A DNA stretch of 64,000 nucleotides from positions 1 to 64,000 of the forward strand of contig NZ_NHSJ01000041.1 of the NCBI RefSeq assembly GCF_002937075.1. The letters run 5' to 3'. Source of the stretch: Rhodoblastus sphagnicola. GTDB taxonomy: Bacteria; Pseudomonadota; Alphaproteobacteria; Rhizobiales; Beijerinckiaceae. The first letter of the stretch is position 1; every line of letters starts with the position of its first letter. Made by a program: the position numbers and the translations under genes. Below the pieces are notes generated by a model. It was not told the DNA's origin. It saw nothing but the letters and a program-made list of their open reading frames with translations, and made no database searches. Below are positions 17,798 to 27,108 of the stretch, piece after piece.

Positions 17798-19240
17798 TCA
17801 GCCAGCAAACTCCCTCGCGCGTTCAAGACGCGAGAGATCAACTTGCGCTTCGCCCGCTCGGCGGGCGTCCCGTTCGGCCGCGTCGCGGAGACGCTTCGCG
17901 GCGGAAATCCGCGCCACCAGGGGCGCCGCTTCAACGAGCTCGTCGAGCCGGGCTTTTGCTTCCGCACTCCATTCGAGTTCGCGATACAATCTCGCCGGCG
18001 TCGCATCGACGCGATCAATTTCGCTGGCGAGCGGCAGGATGTGAAACAAAGCGTCAAACAACGCATTGCATACTTCCTGAACGAGATAGGTCGCACCGGC
18101 ATACCCCATGAAGGGCGTGCCCGTATGCCGCCGGATCACGGTGCCGGGGAACGACGCGGGAATGTAGGTAGCTTTGGAGCCGGCCTCCGTCAGGTACAGG
18201 CGCTCATTGTAGCTGCCGAACACGACCAGTGGCGGCTTGGACCGCAGCGTCTCACGCAGCGCTGCATTATCGGTCTTTTCGCCGGGCTTGCGAGCAACAG
18301 CAAACGCGCAGGGCATCCCTAGTTCGTCGGCGAGAAAATGCCTGATGCCGCGGGCATAGGTTTCCGACGCGGCGATTCCGAAGGAAGCTGTGGCGAAGAA
18401 ATCCTGTGTGACGGAACGCCAGAGATCCCAGATCGGTTTGATCGTCGTGTGGCGTTCGCGTTCTATGAACGGTTCGGGATCGAGTCCAGACAGTTCACCC
18501 AACGCGCGCAAAAACTTGGTCGTCGCGTGCATGCCGATCGGGGCCTGCAGATACGGTTTTCCCAAGGCCTCGCACAGCGCACGTCCGAATTCCCGGTAGA
18601 GGCAGATGTTGACGTCGGCGTCGGCGAGGCGCGGAATCTCGGTCAGATGCGCCCCGAGTGGGAACACCAGATTGATTTCAGCGCCGACGCCTTCGCAGAG
18701 GCGCACGATCTCTGCGAGATCGGACGGCATGTTGAACACGCCGTAACTCGGGCCGATGATGTTGACCCTTGGCTTCGCCCCGGGTTCGCGCATATCCGCC
18801 TTGCGCGCCTTGGACTTCTTGACGCCATATTCGTTCCACAGCCACAACAGGGCGCGATTGGCGCACTGCCACTGGTCCTCATCAATCGTGCGCGGCAGGA
18901 ACCGCTGCAAGCCCGAGCCTTCGGGCGTCACGCCGCCGCCGATCATTTCTGCGATCGATCCCGTGACCACCACGCTCGGAAGTTTAGGATCGAGAGTTTT
19001 GTGCGCGCGCGTCATCGCCGCTTCGGTGCCATGGCGACCGAGTTCGGCTTCGGAAAGGCCAGTGACGACGATCGGAAGTTCCTCTGGCGGCAGCGCGTCG
19101 GTATAATGAAGCACCGAGGTGACCGGCAAGTTCTGACAGCCCACCGGGCCATCAATGACAACCTGCAAGCCTTTCAGGGCCGTGAAGACGTAGACGGCGC
19201 CCCAGTATCCGCCAGCGCGGTCGTGGTCGAGAACTAGCAT
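17798..19240 (-). CDS. bchZ: Chlorophyllide a reductase subunit Z
   Basis: Nitrogenase-like catalytic subunit that with BchY and BchX reduces ring B of chlorophyllide a to the bacteriochlorin. The 480-residue protein opens [39 protein letters not shown], with the conserved cysteine of the cluster region within this stretch. It overlaps the end of bchY by 7 bases and precedes pufQ. Confidence 0.97.
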   Translation of the reverse strand: MLVLDHDRAGGYWGAVYVFTALKGLQVVIDGPVGCQNLPVTSVLHYTDALPPEELPIVVTGLSEAELGRHGTEAAMTRAHKTLDPKLPSVVVTGSIAEMIGGGVTPEGSGLQRFLPRTIDEDQWQCANRALLWLWNEYGVKKSKARKADMREPGAKPRVNIIGPSYGVFNMPSDLAEIVRLCEGVGAEINLVFPLGAHLTEIPRLADADVNICLYREFGRALCEALGKPYLQAPIGMHATTKFLRALGELSGLDPEPFIERERHTTIKPIWDLWRSVTQDFFATASFGIAASETYARGIRHFLADELGMPCAFAVARKPGEKTDNAALRETLRSKPPLVVFGSYNERLYLTEAGSKATYIPASFPGTVIRRHTGTPFMGYAGATYLVQEVCNALFDALFHILPLASEIDRVDATPARLYRELEWSAEAKARLDELVEAAPLVARISAAKRLRDAAERDARRAGEAQVDLSRLERAREFAG

Positions 19241-20766
19241 GCGCCGTCCTCCCTGTTGGCTTTTGGCTTGCTGGCTTTGCCATGTGTTTCAGGCAGGTTT
19301 TTCGGCGCCTCGGGCCAGACGCCCGCAGCGGCGCCCTCGCCCACCCCAGAGAAGAACTCACGCATTTCCGTGAACCGCGCCCGGTTTCCGATCGCCATGT
19401 TGAGGGTGGCCGCCACCGAGCCAGCCCCGGCTGCGCCCATCAGGGGACGCGCGGAGATCAGGTTGGTGAAATAGAGTCCCGGGATCGAGCGACTCTTGGC
19501 GGCCTGGACGACGGGCGTGGTGCCAATAGCCAGATCCGGTTCATATTCGTCAATCGCCGCGAGATCGTCTTCCAGGGTGGCGCGATAGCGCACCTGTACG
19601 CCCTTCGCCTCCAACCATTCACGGTCGCGCTCCGACCATGGCGTGCGCGGACAGGCCGTGCCGACATAGCGCAGATCGGCGCCACTTTCGATCAGAAGGC
19701 GCGCGGCGATCAGTTCCGAGCCTTCATAGCCCGAGAGCGTGATGCGTCCACGGATCGGCGCGCCAGCCAAGGCCTCACGGATGGCGGGGAGCAGGCTCGC
19801 CTTCGCGGCGTCCAGCTTTTCCGTCGCAATGTTGCAGACCTTGGCGACGTCATCGAGCCAAGCGGCGGTCCCATCGACGCCGACCGGGGCGGAGCCGATC
19901 ACCGGACGCCCGGCGGCCTGGAACTCCCGGATGGAGGCGGTGTAGAACGGGTGGACCGCTGCGACGGCGCAGCAATCGAGCGCGCCATAAAGCTCGCGCC
20001 ATTCGCGCGTCGGAACGACCGGACCCACCGCCAATCCGAGAGGCTTGAGCATGCCGCCGATCTGAATCGGATCGAGCGGAAACATTTCGCCGAGCAGCGT
20101 GATCGTAGGCTCCTGCGCGCGCGGCGCGCGCGGCGCCTGAACCGGCCCCTGCTCTGCTTCGCGCCGGGCGTAGGACAGCATGGCGGCGGCGAGCACGTCC
20201 TTGGCTTCCGCATGCGTTGGCACGCCAAAGCCGGGAACGTCGATGCCAATCACGCGCACACCGTTGATTTCTTTCGGCAGCAACCGAAGCGGCACGCCGG
20301 AGGCGGTGGGAACACAGAGATTGATGACCACGACCACGTCGAATTTGCCGGGGTCGGCGAGTTGGAACACGGCTTCGCGGATATCCTCGAACAGCTTGCC
20401 CGTGACCAGCGTTTCCGAACTGAAGGGGACGTAGCCCACGGAACGGCGCGCGCCGTAGAAATGCGAAATGAAGGTCAGGCCATAGACACAGCACGCGGAG
20501 CCCGAAAGTATGGTGGCGGTGCGGCGCATGCGCAGACCGACCCGCAACGACCCGAACGCCGGACACATGCTCTGCGGTTGGTCGTGCGGACCAGCCGGGT
20601 AATCCTTGGCGTAGCGCGCCAGCGTTTCGCCGGCGCCGGCCTCGCGGGCGGCGGCGAGCATGGTTTCGCGTCCAGCGTGGCAGCCAATGCCGTCCACACC
20701 AACCGCGCCCTCAGGCGCCCGTGGCGTTTCGTTCAATGCTGGAGTGTGGGGAGCGTCGAGCGTCAT
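19234..20766 (-). CDS. bchY: Chlorophyllide a reductase subunit Y
   Basis: Second nitrogenase-like subunit of chlorophyllide a oxidoreductase. The 510-residue product has family sequences such as [39 protein letters not shown] and [16 protein letters not shown], with the cysteines that hold the bridging iron-sulfur cluster. I placed the start at the ATG at 20766, 7 bp after bchX; the longer frame to 20859 only overlaps bchX. It overlaps bchZ. Confidence 0.97.
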   Translation of the reverse strand: MTLDAPHTPALNETPRAPEGAVGVDGIGCHAGRETMLAAAREAGAGETLARYAKDYPAGPHDQPQSMCPAFGSLRVGLRMRRTATILSGSACCVYGLTFISHFYGARRSVGYVPFSSETLVTGKLFEDIREAVFQLADPGKFDVVVVINLCVPTASGVPLRLLPKEINGVRVIGIDVPGFGVPTHAEAKDVLAAAMLSYARREAEQGPVQAPRAPRAQEPTITLLGEMFPLDPIQIGGMLKPLGLAVGPVVPTREWRELYGALDCCAVAAVHPFYTASIREFQAAGRPVIGSAPVGVDGTAAWLDDVAKVCNIATEKLDAAKASLLPAIREALAGAPIRGRITLSGYEGSELIAARLLIESGADLRYVGTACPRTPWSERDREWLEAKGVQVRYRATLEDDLAAIDEYEPDLAIGTTPVVQAAKSRSIPGLYFTNLISARPLMGAAGAGSVAATLNMAIGNRARFTEMREFFSGVGEGAAAGVWPEAPKNLPETHGKASKPKANREDGAC

Positions 20767-20773
20767 GACCAAC

Positions 20774-21775
20774 TCACAACATGTCGTCGTAGACGACTTC
20801 GAGCGAGGGCTTCTCGACGATCGAAGTCCCGAACAGATCTTCCTTCGTCGCGGGCTCAAGCACGTAGTTCCGACCGACGGCGTCGCTCGAAAACAGAGAA
20901 AGCAATCCGTCCTGGCTCAAGGGAGTCGGGCGATTCGGTATCGCGTCCGCCACGGCGGCGGCGAGCGTTTCGAACAGCGGCGCCCAGCGCTCCCCGGGCC
21001 TGCCGACGATCTGGTAGGCCGCGCTCTTGCGGCGAATGTCCTCGTCAGCGGGAATTTCCGCCAGGATGGGAATGCCCGCAGCCTTCGCGAAGGCCTGCGC
21101 TTCGCCGGTTCCATCGTCCTTGTTGATGACGAGACCGCCGACGCCGACATTGCCGCCGAGCCTGCGGAAATATTCCACCGCGGAACAGACGTTGTTGGCG
21201 ACATAGAGCGATTGCAGGTCGTTCGAGCCGACGATGATGACCTTCTGGCACATGTCGCGCGCGATCGGCAGGCCAAAGCCGCCACAGACCACATCTCCCA
21301 GGAAGTCGAGCAGCACGTAATCGAATCCCCACTCATGGAACCCGAGCTTTTCCAGCGTCTCGAAACCGTGAATGATGCCGCGCCCACCGCAGCCGCGCCC
21401 GACTTCGGGGCCACCCAACTCCATCGCATAGACGCCGTCGCGCTTGAAGCAGACGTCGCCGATTTCGACGTTTTCGCCGGCAGCCTTCTTGCGGGAGGAG
21501 GTTTCGATAATCGTCGGGCAGGCCTTGCCGCCAAACAGCAGCGAGGTGGTGTCGCTCTTCGGGTCGCAGCCGATCAGAAGAACCTTCTTGCCCTGCTGCG
21601 CCATCATGTAAGATAGATTGGCGAGCGTAAAGCTCTTGCCGATGCCGCCCTTGCCGTAGATCGCAATGATCTGCGTAGCCTTCTTCGCTGGCGTGGACGT
21701 CTCAGTCTCGGCCGAGGGCTGTTGCGCCCCGGCTCCGCCGCCAGCGATTTCCGCTTCCGACAGAAAACTGATCAT
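20774..21775 (-). CDS. bchX: Chlorophyllide a reductase iron protein X
   Basis: ATP-dependent electron donor (NifH-like) for BchYZ. The 333-residue product has the P-loop [15 protein letters not shown] near residue 39 and the two 4Fe-4S cysteine regions GRGCGGRGI and [11 protein letters not shown]. An extra N-terminal stretch of about 33 residues precedes the core, as is normal for BchX. It overlaps bchC by four bases. Confidence 0.97.
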   Translation of the reverse strand: MISFLSEAEIAGGGAGAQQPSAETETSTPAKKATQIIAIYGKGGIGKSFTLANLSYMMAQQGKKVLLIGCDPKSDTTSLLFGGKACPTIIETSSRKKAAGENVEIGDVCFKRDGVYAMELGGPEVGRGCGGRGIIHGFETLEKLGFHEWGFDYVLLDFLGDVVCGGFGLPIARDMCQKVIIVGSNDLQSLYVANNVCSAVEYFRRLGGNVGVGGLVINKDDGTGEAQAFAKAAGIPILAEIPADEDIRRKSAAYQIVGRPGERWAPLFETLAAAVADAIPNRPTPLSQDGLLSLFSSDAVGRNYVLEPATKEDLFGTSIVEKPSLEVVYDDML

Positions 21776-22704
21776 AACGCACTCCAGTCGAGGACCATTT
21801 TTACACAGGTCGGATCTTCAAAGGCGACGGAATAGGCCTCGGCGGCCTCGCGCGCGTCGCGGCGGTGGGTGATGAGACCGTCCAGCGAAAGCTCGCCAGC
21901 CTCGACAAGACGAACGGTCTCGCCGAGATCGCCAGGCGCCCATTGCGCAGAGATACGGAACTCAACCTCACGCATGAAGGCGGGCGCGAAAGCAAAGCCG
22001 ACCGCTTCGTAGAAGCCAGCCAAGGTTATCCGACCGCGCGGGGCGAGCCGCTGGATGAGCGAATCCAACGCCTTGGCGTCGCCGCTGACATCGATAATGT
22101 GACGGTAGTCGCGGCGAGCATCGGCTCCAGGCGCCAGCACCCGGTAGCCTTCGGCGCCGGTCGCACGCAGCGGATTGGTTTCCCAAACCGTCGCGGCGAC
22201 ACCACGCCCGACCAGCAGACGAGCGATCAACCGACCGAGCGCGCCATGACCGACCACCAGAGCCTCCCCGGAGGCGTCGGCTGTATTGACGGCGTGAAGC
22301 GCAGTCGCGGCCAAAGCAAGAAGTACGCCACGATCGCCTAGCGCTACGTCGACACAGGCGGCGCGGGCGCCGGGAACCACGAGGTGAGAGGCCGAACCGC
22401 CATGCACAACACTGACCGAACCGAAGCAATGCGCGCCAGGAACGAAAACATTGGCGCCGACAGCCAAACCGGAGTCGGGGCCAGCGTCTATGACGCGACC
22501 GACAGTCTCGTAGCCCGGCACAAGCGGGTAGCCCATGCCAGGAAACAACGGCATACGCCCCGTGTACAGCAGCTTTTCTGTACCAGCGCTGACACCCGAC
22601 CAAAGGGTCTCGACGACAATATCCGCGGGGCCAGGCTCGTCAAGGACGAGCGACGCCAGCTTCAGGCGTCTTGGCTCTTCCATGACAACGGCTACGGACT
22701 GCAT
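21772..22704 (-). CDS. bchC: 3-hydroxyethyl bacteriochlorophyllide a dehydrogenase
   Basis: Zinc-type medium-chain dehydrogenase homologue that oxidises the 3-hydroxyethyl group to acetyl, the last ring change of bacteriochlorophyllide a. The 310-residue product has the conserved LVPGYETVGRV and a nucleotide-binding segment ALVVGHGALGRLIARLLVGRG. It is the first gene of the bchCXYZ-puf superoperon. Its start lies 37 bp downstream of two TGT-N12-ACG boxes, so PpsR control is likely. Confidence 0.95.
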   Translation of the reverse strand: MQSVAVVMEEPRRLKLASLVLDEPGPADIVVETLWSGVSAGTEKLLYTGRMPLFPGMGYPLVPGYETVGRVIDAGPDSGLAVGANVFVPGAHCFGSVSVVHGGSASHLVVPGARAACVDVALGDRGVLLALAATALHAVNTADASGEALVVGHGALGRLIARLLVGRGVAATVWETNPLRATGAEGYRVLAPGADARRDYRHIIDVSGDAKALDSLIQRLAPRGRITLAGFYEAVGFAFAPAFMREVEFRISAQWAPGDLGETVRLVEAGELSLDGLITHRRDAREAAEAYSVAFEDPTCVKMVLDWSAL

Positions 22705-22741
22705 ACGCGGAGGCCTTTATTTTGTCTCTGGTTCTTGGAAG

Positions 22742-22759
22742 CGTCAGATTAACTCGACA
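22742..22759. promoter_or_regulatory. PpsR/CrtJ-type box, proximal to bchC
   Basis: TGTCGAGTTAATCTGACG on the minus strand: one base short of the TGT-N12-ACA consensus. It lies 37 bp upstream of the bchC start and 8 bp from the next box, the tandem spacing described for bchC in Rhodobacter. Confidence 0.6.
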
Positions 22760-22767
22760 GTGCCTTC

Positions 22768-22785
22768 CGTCAAGTAATATTTACA
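22768..22785. promoter_or_regulatory. PpsR/CrtJ-type box, distal to bchC
   Basis: TGTAAATATTACTTGACG on the minus strand, again TGT-N12-ACG. It overlaps the last bases of crtF by five. Together with 22742-22759 it forms a tandem pair. Confidence 0.6.
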
Positions 22786-23941
22786 CCCGCTGCGCGACCA
22801 GAATGTTGGCCAGCATCGGGCGACGCGAAGCCACCGCGCGCACGTCCGAGAATCCGCTCGCTTCGAGCAGGCAGGTGATTTCCGCGACCGAGCGGGTGCG
22901 ACCGCGCCCCATGGCGAGGAGATAGAAGTTGAAATAAGCGTCGCTGACGCGGTCGGAACCGCGCCCGCCGCCCATAGGCTCCGCGATCAGCAACGTGCCG
23001 CCCGGCTCCAGCGCGTCATGGGCGCGGGCGATGATGGCGCGCGCGGCCTCGTCGTCGTGGTCGTGCAGGACACGGATCAGCGACAGCACATCCGCGCCCT
23101 TGGGCAGAGAATCCGAGAAAAAATCGCCTTCATGGACAGTGACCCGCGACAACATGCCGCGCGTTTGGAGGGCGGCGCGCGCCCGGGCTGCGACCTGCGG
23201 GAGATCGAGCATCTGCGCCTCGACTTCGGGCGCAGTGATGGCGAGGACAGAGACGAACACGCCCTCGCCGCCGCCGACATCGAGCCAGCGGCGATGGCCG
23301 GTCGGCGGGAAAGCGTCCAGAATGTCCTCGGCTATGTCCAGCTGGGACTGCGCCATCAACTCGCTGTAGGCCGCATAGGCCTCGTCGACGTCAGCGCCAG
23401 CAGGCGCGGGATCGCCGGGCTTGCGGTTGGCGTAGGGCCAATAGCCCGACAACTCGGTCTTGACGTCGCCGCGCAGCAGGGCGACAGGATCGGTGAGATC
23501 AGCGTAGAGCAGCGCGTGGTGCTCGACGACAGCGCCGATAGAGGGATTGGCGAGCAAGGCGGCGCCGAGCTCGCCAAGGCCGTAGCGCTCGCCTTCAAGA
23601 TGATCGACCAGCTTCAGGGCTGTCGCGGCGCGAAGAAGGCGCTGCGTGGCGTCGAATGACAGGTCGAGATCCTCGGCGACGGAAACGATGGGGCGCGGGC
23701 CGCCGGCGAGTTTGGTGAACAAGTCGAGGCGCACGCAGGCGAGGAGGATCTGAGAATAGACAAAGCCCGAACATATGTCGAACAAGGCGTTCGATTGCCG
23801 CTCCGCGACCAGACGCGTCAGCGGGAACGAGGCCGCCCACTTCTGGAACGAGGGGTTGGCGAGCAAAAGATTGCGCCCGTGACGCAACATTTCGGACACG
23901 GACGCGGGGCCGATGGTGGCGGGGAGATTGGTTCCGGTCAT
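22781..23941 (-). CDS. crtF: Hydroxyneurosporene-type carotenoid O-methyltransferase
   Basis: SAM-dependent enzyme that methylates the 1-hydroxyl group of acyclic carotenoids. The 386-residue product has an N-terminal dimerisation region, the SAM motif RRWLDVGGGEGVF (about residues 215-227), and the family segments LSLIRVLHDHDD and LLIAEPMGGGRGSDRV. The ATG at 23941 follows the crtE stop directly (TGACATG); an ATG at 23953 is also possible. The gene appears intact although crtD, whose product normally acts in the same branch, is broken nearby, so its present substrate is uncertain. Confidence 0.92.
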   Translation of the reverse strand: MTGTNLPATIGPASVSEMLRHGRNLLLANPSFQKWAASFPLTRLVAERQSNALFDICSGFVYSQILLACVRLDLFTKLAGGPRPIVSVAEDLDLSFDATQRLLRAATALKLVDHLEGERYGLGELGAALLANPSIGAVVEHHALLYADLTDPVALLRGDVKTELSGYWPYANRKPGDPAPAGADVDEAYAAYSELMAQSQLDIAEDILDAFPPTGHRRWLDVGGGEGVFVSVLAITAPEVEAQMLDLPQVAARARAALQTRGMLSRVTVHEGDFFSDSLPKGADVLSLIRVLHDHDDEAARAIIARAHDALEPGGTLLIAEPMGGGRGSDRVSDAYFNFYLLAMGRGRTRSVAEITCLLEASGFSDVRAVASRRPMLANILVAQRV

Positions 23942-23942
23942 G

Positions 23943-24809
23943 TCAAGCCGCATACTGTTCGAGTTGCGAGGGGAACAATTGCCGAGTTTGCGCGCGGATC
24001 ACGACACGCAATTGCTCGGCGCCGGGACATTCGGGAATCGAGGCGGCGGCCGCATCGGCGAGTTCCGTGAGGCGCGCCTTGGCGCCGCCGATGCCCAACT
24101 GGGCGGCGGCGTTCGGCCGCGCGCGCCGTTCGTCCTGGTGGGCGGGCTTGCCGAGTTCTTCCGCGTCGCACAGCAGGTCGCGGAGATCGTCGGCGACCTG
24201 ATAGGCCTCGCCGATATAGTCGCCCAGAGCGCGCCAGGGCTCAGGATCGCGGCCGGCGGCGGCGGCGCCTGCGAGGGTCGCGCCGGCGAACAGGGCGCCG
24301 GTCTTGGCGCGCTGGTAATCGACCAGAGAGATCGTGGATTCGGATTCCCAAGCCTGACCGGCGATGATGCCCCCCGGCGCACCGACCGCGCGCGAAACGA
24401 TGGAAATCATGGCGGCCAGTTGACGCGGATCGGACGCGAAGGCTTTCGCGATCGTCTCGTAGGCGAGCACGATCAGCGCATCGCCTGTCAGCACGGCGAG
24501 AGGCTCGCCATATTCGACATGGATGGTCGGCTTGCCCCTGCGAATGGGCGCGTCGTCAAAGGCCGGCAGGTCGTCATGGACGAGCGAGGCGCAATGCATG
24601 AATTCGATTGCGGAGGCGGCGGCGTCGGTGTGATGTGGATTTGGATCGCCGCAGGCCATGGCGACCGCGAGAACGATTTGCGGCCTGATTCTATGACCGC
24701 CGGGGAAGACGGCATAGCGCAAGGCGGAGGCGAGCAACGGCGGGCAATTGGCTCCGCCGGCCTCCATCAGGGCCGCTTCAAGAGCCTTTTCGACGCGCTC
24801 CATGTGCAT
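23943..24809 (-). CDS. crtE: Geranylgeranyl diphosphate synthase
   Basis: Trans-prenyltransferase making the C20 precursor for carotenoids and the bacteriochlorophyll tail. The 288 residues contain the first aspartate-rich motif DDLPAFDD and the second DDLRD, plus the family segment GQAWESESTISLVDYQRAKTGAL in between. The ATG at 24809 has a GGAGG site 7 bases before it and matches homologue N-termini; a GTG at 24839 in the same frame is less likely. A perfect PpsR box lies 37-54 bp upstream. Confidence 0.95.
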   Translation of the reverse strand: MHMERVEKALEAALMEAGGANCPPLLASALRYAVFPGGHRIRPQIVLAVAMACGDPNPHHTDAAASAIEFMHCASLVHDDLPAFDDAPIRRGKPTIHVEYGEPLAVLTGDALIVLAYETIAKAFASDPRQLAAMISIVSRAVGAPGGIIAGQAWESESTISLVDYQRAKTGALFAGATLAGAAAAGRDPEPWRALGDYIGEAYQVADDLRDLLCDAEELGKPAHQDERRARPNAAAQLGIGGAKARLTELADAAAASIPECPGAEQLRVVIRAQTRQLFPSQLEQYAA

Positions 24810-24845
24810 CACCGCCTCCGTGACCTTTTCAATAGACACTCAAAG

Positions 24846-24863
24846 TGTAAGATAATATTGACA
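24846..24863. promoter_or_regulatory. PpsR/CrtJ box between crtE and the crtD remnant
   Basis: TGTAAGATAATATTGACA, a full match to TGT-N12-ACA on the plus strand. It lies in the divergent promoter region of crtE (minus) and the decayed crtD (plus). Confidence 0.7.
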
Positions 24864-24907
24864 GCTTTTGCCGGCGCGTCAATCCTTTTCCCTCTGGCTC
24901 GGGGGCG

Positions 24908-25346
24908 ATGACGGCGGCGAGGCCCGAAGTCGTCGCGATCGGCTCGGGCGGCGGCGGACTTGTTCCGGCGCGGCTGTCGTCCGCGCGGAGCTGGACATGG
25001 GGTGTGCTCGATACCGGCAATACGCCAGGCGACAAACTCCGCGCCATCGAGATCGCGGGCCGGAGCATCGGCGTCGGCCCCTCAGTCTTTACCTTCCGAG
25101 ACGTGTTCGAGGCCCTGTTTGCCGGATGTGGCGGGGAATTGGGCGATCATCTCACGCTGAATCGCGCCGAGCGGTTCGCCTGGCGCTTGTGGAGCGGTGG
25201 CGCGCGGCCCAACTTCTTTTCCCGATATCGAGGCCAAGGTCGAGGCAATCCTGGACTTCGTCGGGGTGATCGAGGCGGAGGGACATCGCGCCTTGACGGC
25301 CTGCGCAACGCGCAGTCATGCGACACTTAACCGCGCCTTCATGCGC
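24908..25346 (+). pseudogene. crtD: Remnant of carotenoid 3,4-desaturase (frameshifted and truncated)
   Basis: The frame starting at 24908 resembles the CrtD N-terminus: PEVVAIGSGGGGLVPARL in place of the FAD motif, then TPGDKLR, IGVGPSVFTFRDVFEALF and LGDHLTLNRAERFAWRLW. Near 25200-25215 homology moves to another frame (FPDIEAKVEAILDFVGVIEA, EGHRALTACATRSHATLNRA), showing a frameshift. Homology stops at about 25346, so only 140-145 of roughly 500 codons remain. The FAD motif and the following strand are also eroded. The gene sits divergently from crtE, the usual crtD neighbourhood. I judge it non-functional. Confidence 0.8.
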
Positions 25347-25732
25347 GACCGATGCGGTTTCCGCGAGACTGTTTCGCGATCCGCGAAAGCAAATCGCACG
25401 AACGTCCTTGAAGCCAAGGCGTAAGGCCGCGCGAAAGGAATACGAAATCAAAAAATGGATCATTCGGACTTCGTATGACCTCGATCACAGTCGCCGGCGG
25501 CGTCTTTTCGCCCGTTGACGCGAAGAGCGCATTCCGCCCACCCCAACCAATATCGCGCGATCACGCACGCCCTCGATGCTGCGCCCTCGCGCTTTTCACG
25601 GGGGGGGGGCGAAAATTTTCTGGTCGCGCCCAGTTCCTCTCCCGCGAGGCGGCGTCACTATGTCGCGGCCTGCGCATCCCCAAGCCATGCCTTATCGACA
25701 GCCGCTCAGCCTGGCTGGCCTCGCACGGGAAC
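25347..25732. other. Degenerate stretch after the crtD remnant
   Basis: No intact gene. It contains a run of ten G (25600-25609) and short open frames without clear homology. One plus-strand frame from 25475 encodes TSITVAGGVFSPVDAKSA followed by ALALFTGGGRKF. This weakly recalls the VFSP and NVALYG regions of CrtC (carotenoid 1,2-hydratase), which often follows crtD. It may be a decayed crtC, but the similarity is too short to call. Confidence 0.4.
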
Positions 25733-26062
25733 TCAGGCGCGCGGCGCCAACCGCGCCTCCAATGCCTCCAACTCGGCGAGACGGGCGCGTCCGGCTTCGA
25801 TTTCAGCGCGAATAGCGGCGGCGCGGGTGATGTCGTCCTCCTCGGGAGAGACAGCCTCGATGCGTTCTTCGATGAGGAGCGCGGCCTCGGTGACGATCGC
25901 GGTCTCTCGAACAGGCGCGACCTGCTCGCGCGGCTCTCGCGCGGCCCGCTCCTGATCTTCGCGGAGGCTGCGCTTCGTCACCACCAATTGCCAGGTCAGA
26001 AAGGCCAGCACGAGCGCGAAGGGAATCAGCATTTCGATAAAGGCGATCGTATTTCCCGACAT
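25733..26062 (-). CDS. Small single-span membrane protein coupled to crtB
   Basis: A 109-residue protein with one N-terminal transmembrane helix (about residues 8-27, FIEMLIPFALVLAFLTWQL) and a charged, probably helical tail rich in Glu, Arg and Ala. Its ATG overlaps the crtB stop (TGATG), so it is made together with phytoene synthase. No function is known to me. A membrane anchor or partner for CrtB/CrtI is a reasonable guess from coupling alone. Confidence 0.65.
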   Translation of the reverse strand: MSGNTIAFIEMLIPFALVLAFLTWQLVVTKRSLREDQERAAREPREQVAPVRETAIVTEAALLIEERIEAVSPEEDDITRAAAIRAEIEAGRARLAELEALEARLAPRA

Positions 26063-27108
26063 CAGCGCACCATCTGTTGAGCACGGTCTCGTCGCTCCAG
26101 CCGCTCGTACATTTCGAGCACCGTCAGCGCGCGCGACTTAAAAGTCGCGGGAGCGAATGTCGGCGCGGGTTCGCGCCCGACCGCTTCGACCAGGAAAGCG
26201 GTTTCGGGCAAGGCGGGCGCCGGCGCGTGGGTCCGCGGCGCAATCGCGCGCAGGCTGGCCTCGGCCAGCAGCGCCAGCTTGCGCCTGTTGCCGATATAGG
26301 CGCGCGACGTCACGGAATCATGCCCGCGTCGTTCGACCTCGCGCCCGATCTCGCAATAGATCAGGGCGGCGGCGAGAATGGCGGGCCGGCAGCCGGCGGG
26401 AAGCCGCGCCACGCCGTCGCGCGCGCGCTCGTAAAGGCGATCGGCTTCAGCGAGGAGGCGCGCGACCACGCTTGCCAGCGCCTCGGACGGGGCCGGGGCG
26501 GCGAGGAAAACCTCGGGGTCGACGCCCGCCTCCACCAGCCAGTCGAGCGGCAGGTAGAGCCGGCCGGCGCGCGCGTCCTCGCCGACGTCGCGGGCGATAT
26601 TGGTGAGTTGCATGGCGACGCCGAGGTCGCAGGCCCGCGCCAGCGCGATCGGGTCGCGCACACCCATCAACAGGGTCATCATCACGCCGACTGTCGAGGC
26701 CACGCGCGCGGAATAGGCGCGCAACTCCGACAGATTGGCGGGCATGCGGCCCTCGCTGTCCCAGGCGAAGCCGTCGATCAGCGCGAAGGGAATTTCGCGG
26801 GGGATGTAAAAGGACCGCACGATGTCGGAAAACGCCCGATCGGCGGGATGGTCCACCGGCGCGCCCTCATAGACCCGGGTGAGCCGTTCGCGCAGCCGCT
26901 CCACCGCCGCCGCCTTGGCTTCATGCTCGTCGACCGCGTCGTCGGCGAGCCGGCAGAAGGCGTAAAGCCCGAAGGACGGGCGCCGCACAGCTTCGGGCAG
27001 CAGCCACGAAGCGGTGAAGAAGCTTTTAGAGCCGCCGCGAATGGATTCGCGGCAAGCGGCGTGATCAGCCTCGGTGGCCAGCCGCGCCTCAGGCGAAAGT
27101 GCAAGCAT
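26062..27108 (-). CDS. crtB: Phytoene synthase
   Basis: Joins two geranylgeranyl diphosphates to 15-cis-phytoene. The 348-residue product shows both metal-binding aspartate regions, DDAVDE (about 56-61) and NIARDVGEDARAGRLYLP, and the family start GGSKSFFTASWLLP. The ATG at 27108 overlaps the crtI end by 20 bases; an upstream extension to 27150 is not needed. Upstream gene crtI and downstream small membrane protein form one operon with it. Confidence 0.96.
   Translation of the reverse strand: MLALSPEARLATEADHAACRESIRGGSKSFFTASWLLPEAVRRPSFGLYAFCRLADDAVDEHEAKAAAVERLRERLTRVYEGAPVDHPADRAFSDIVRSFYIPREIPFALIDGFAWDSEGRMPANLSELRAYSARVASTVGVMMTLLMGVRDPIALARACDLGVAMQLTNIARDVGEDARAGRLYLPLDWLVEAGVDPEVFLAAPAPSEALASVVARLLAEADRLYERARDGVARLPAGCRPAILAAALIYCEIGREVERRGHDSVTSRAYIGNRRKLALLAEASLRAIAPRTHAPAPALPETAFLVEAVGREPAPTFAPATFKSRALTVLEMYERLERRDRAQQMVR

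Noticed and set aside
25600-25609. Run of ten G as a phase-variation tract
   Set aside because: It lies in a degenerate stretch with no intact gene, so slippage would have no evident target.
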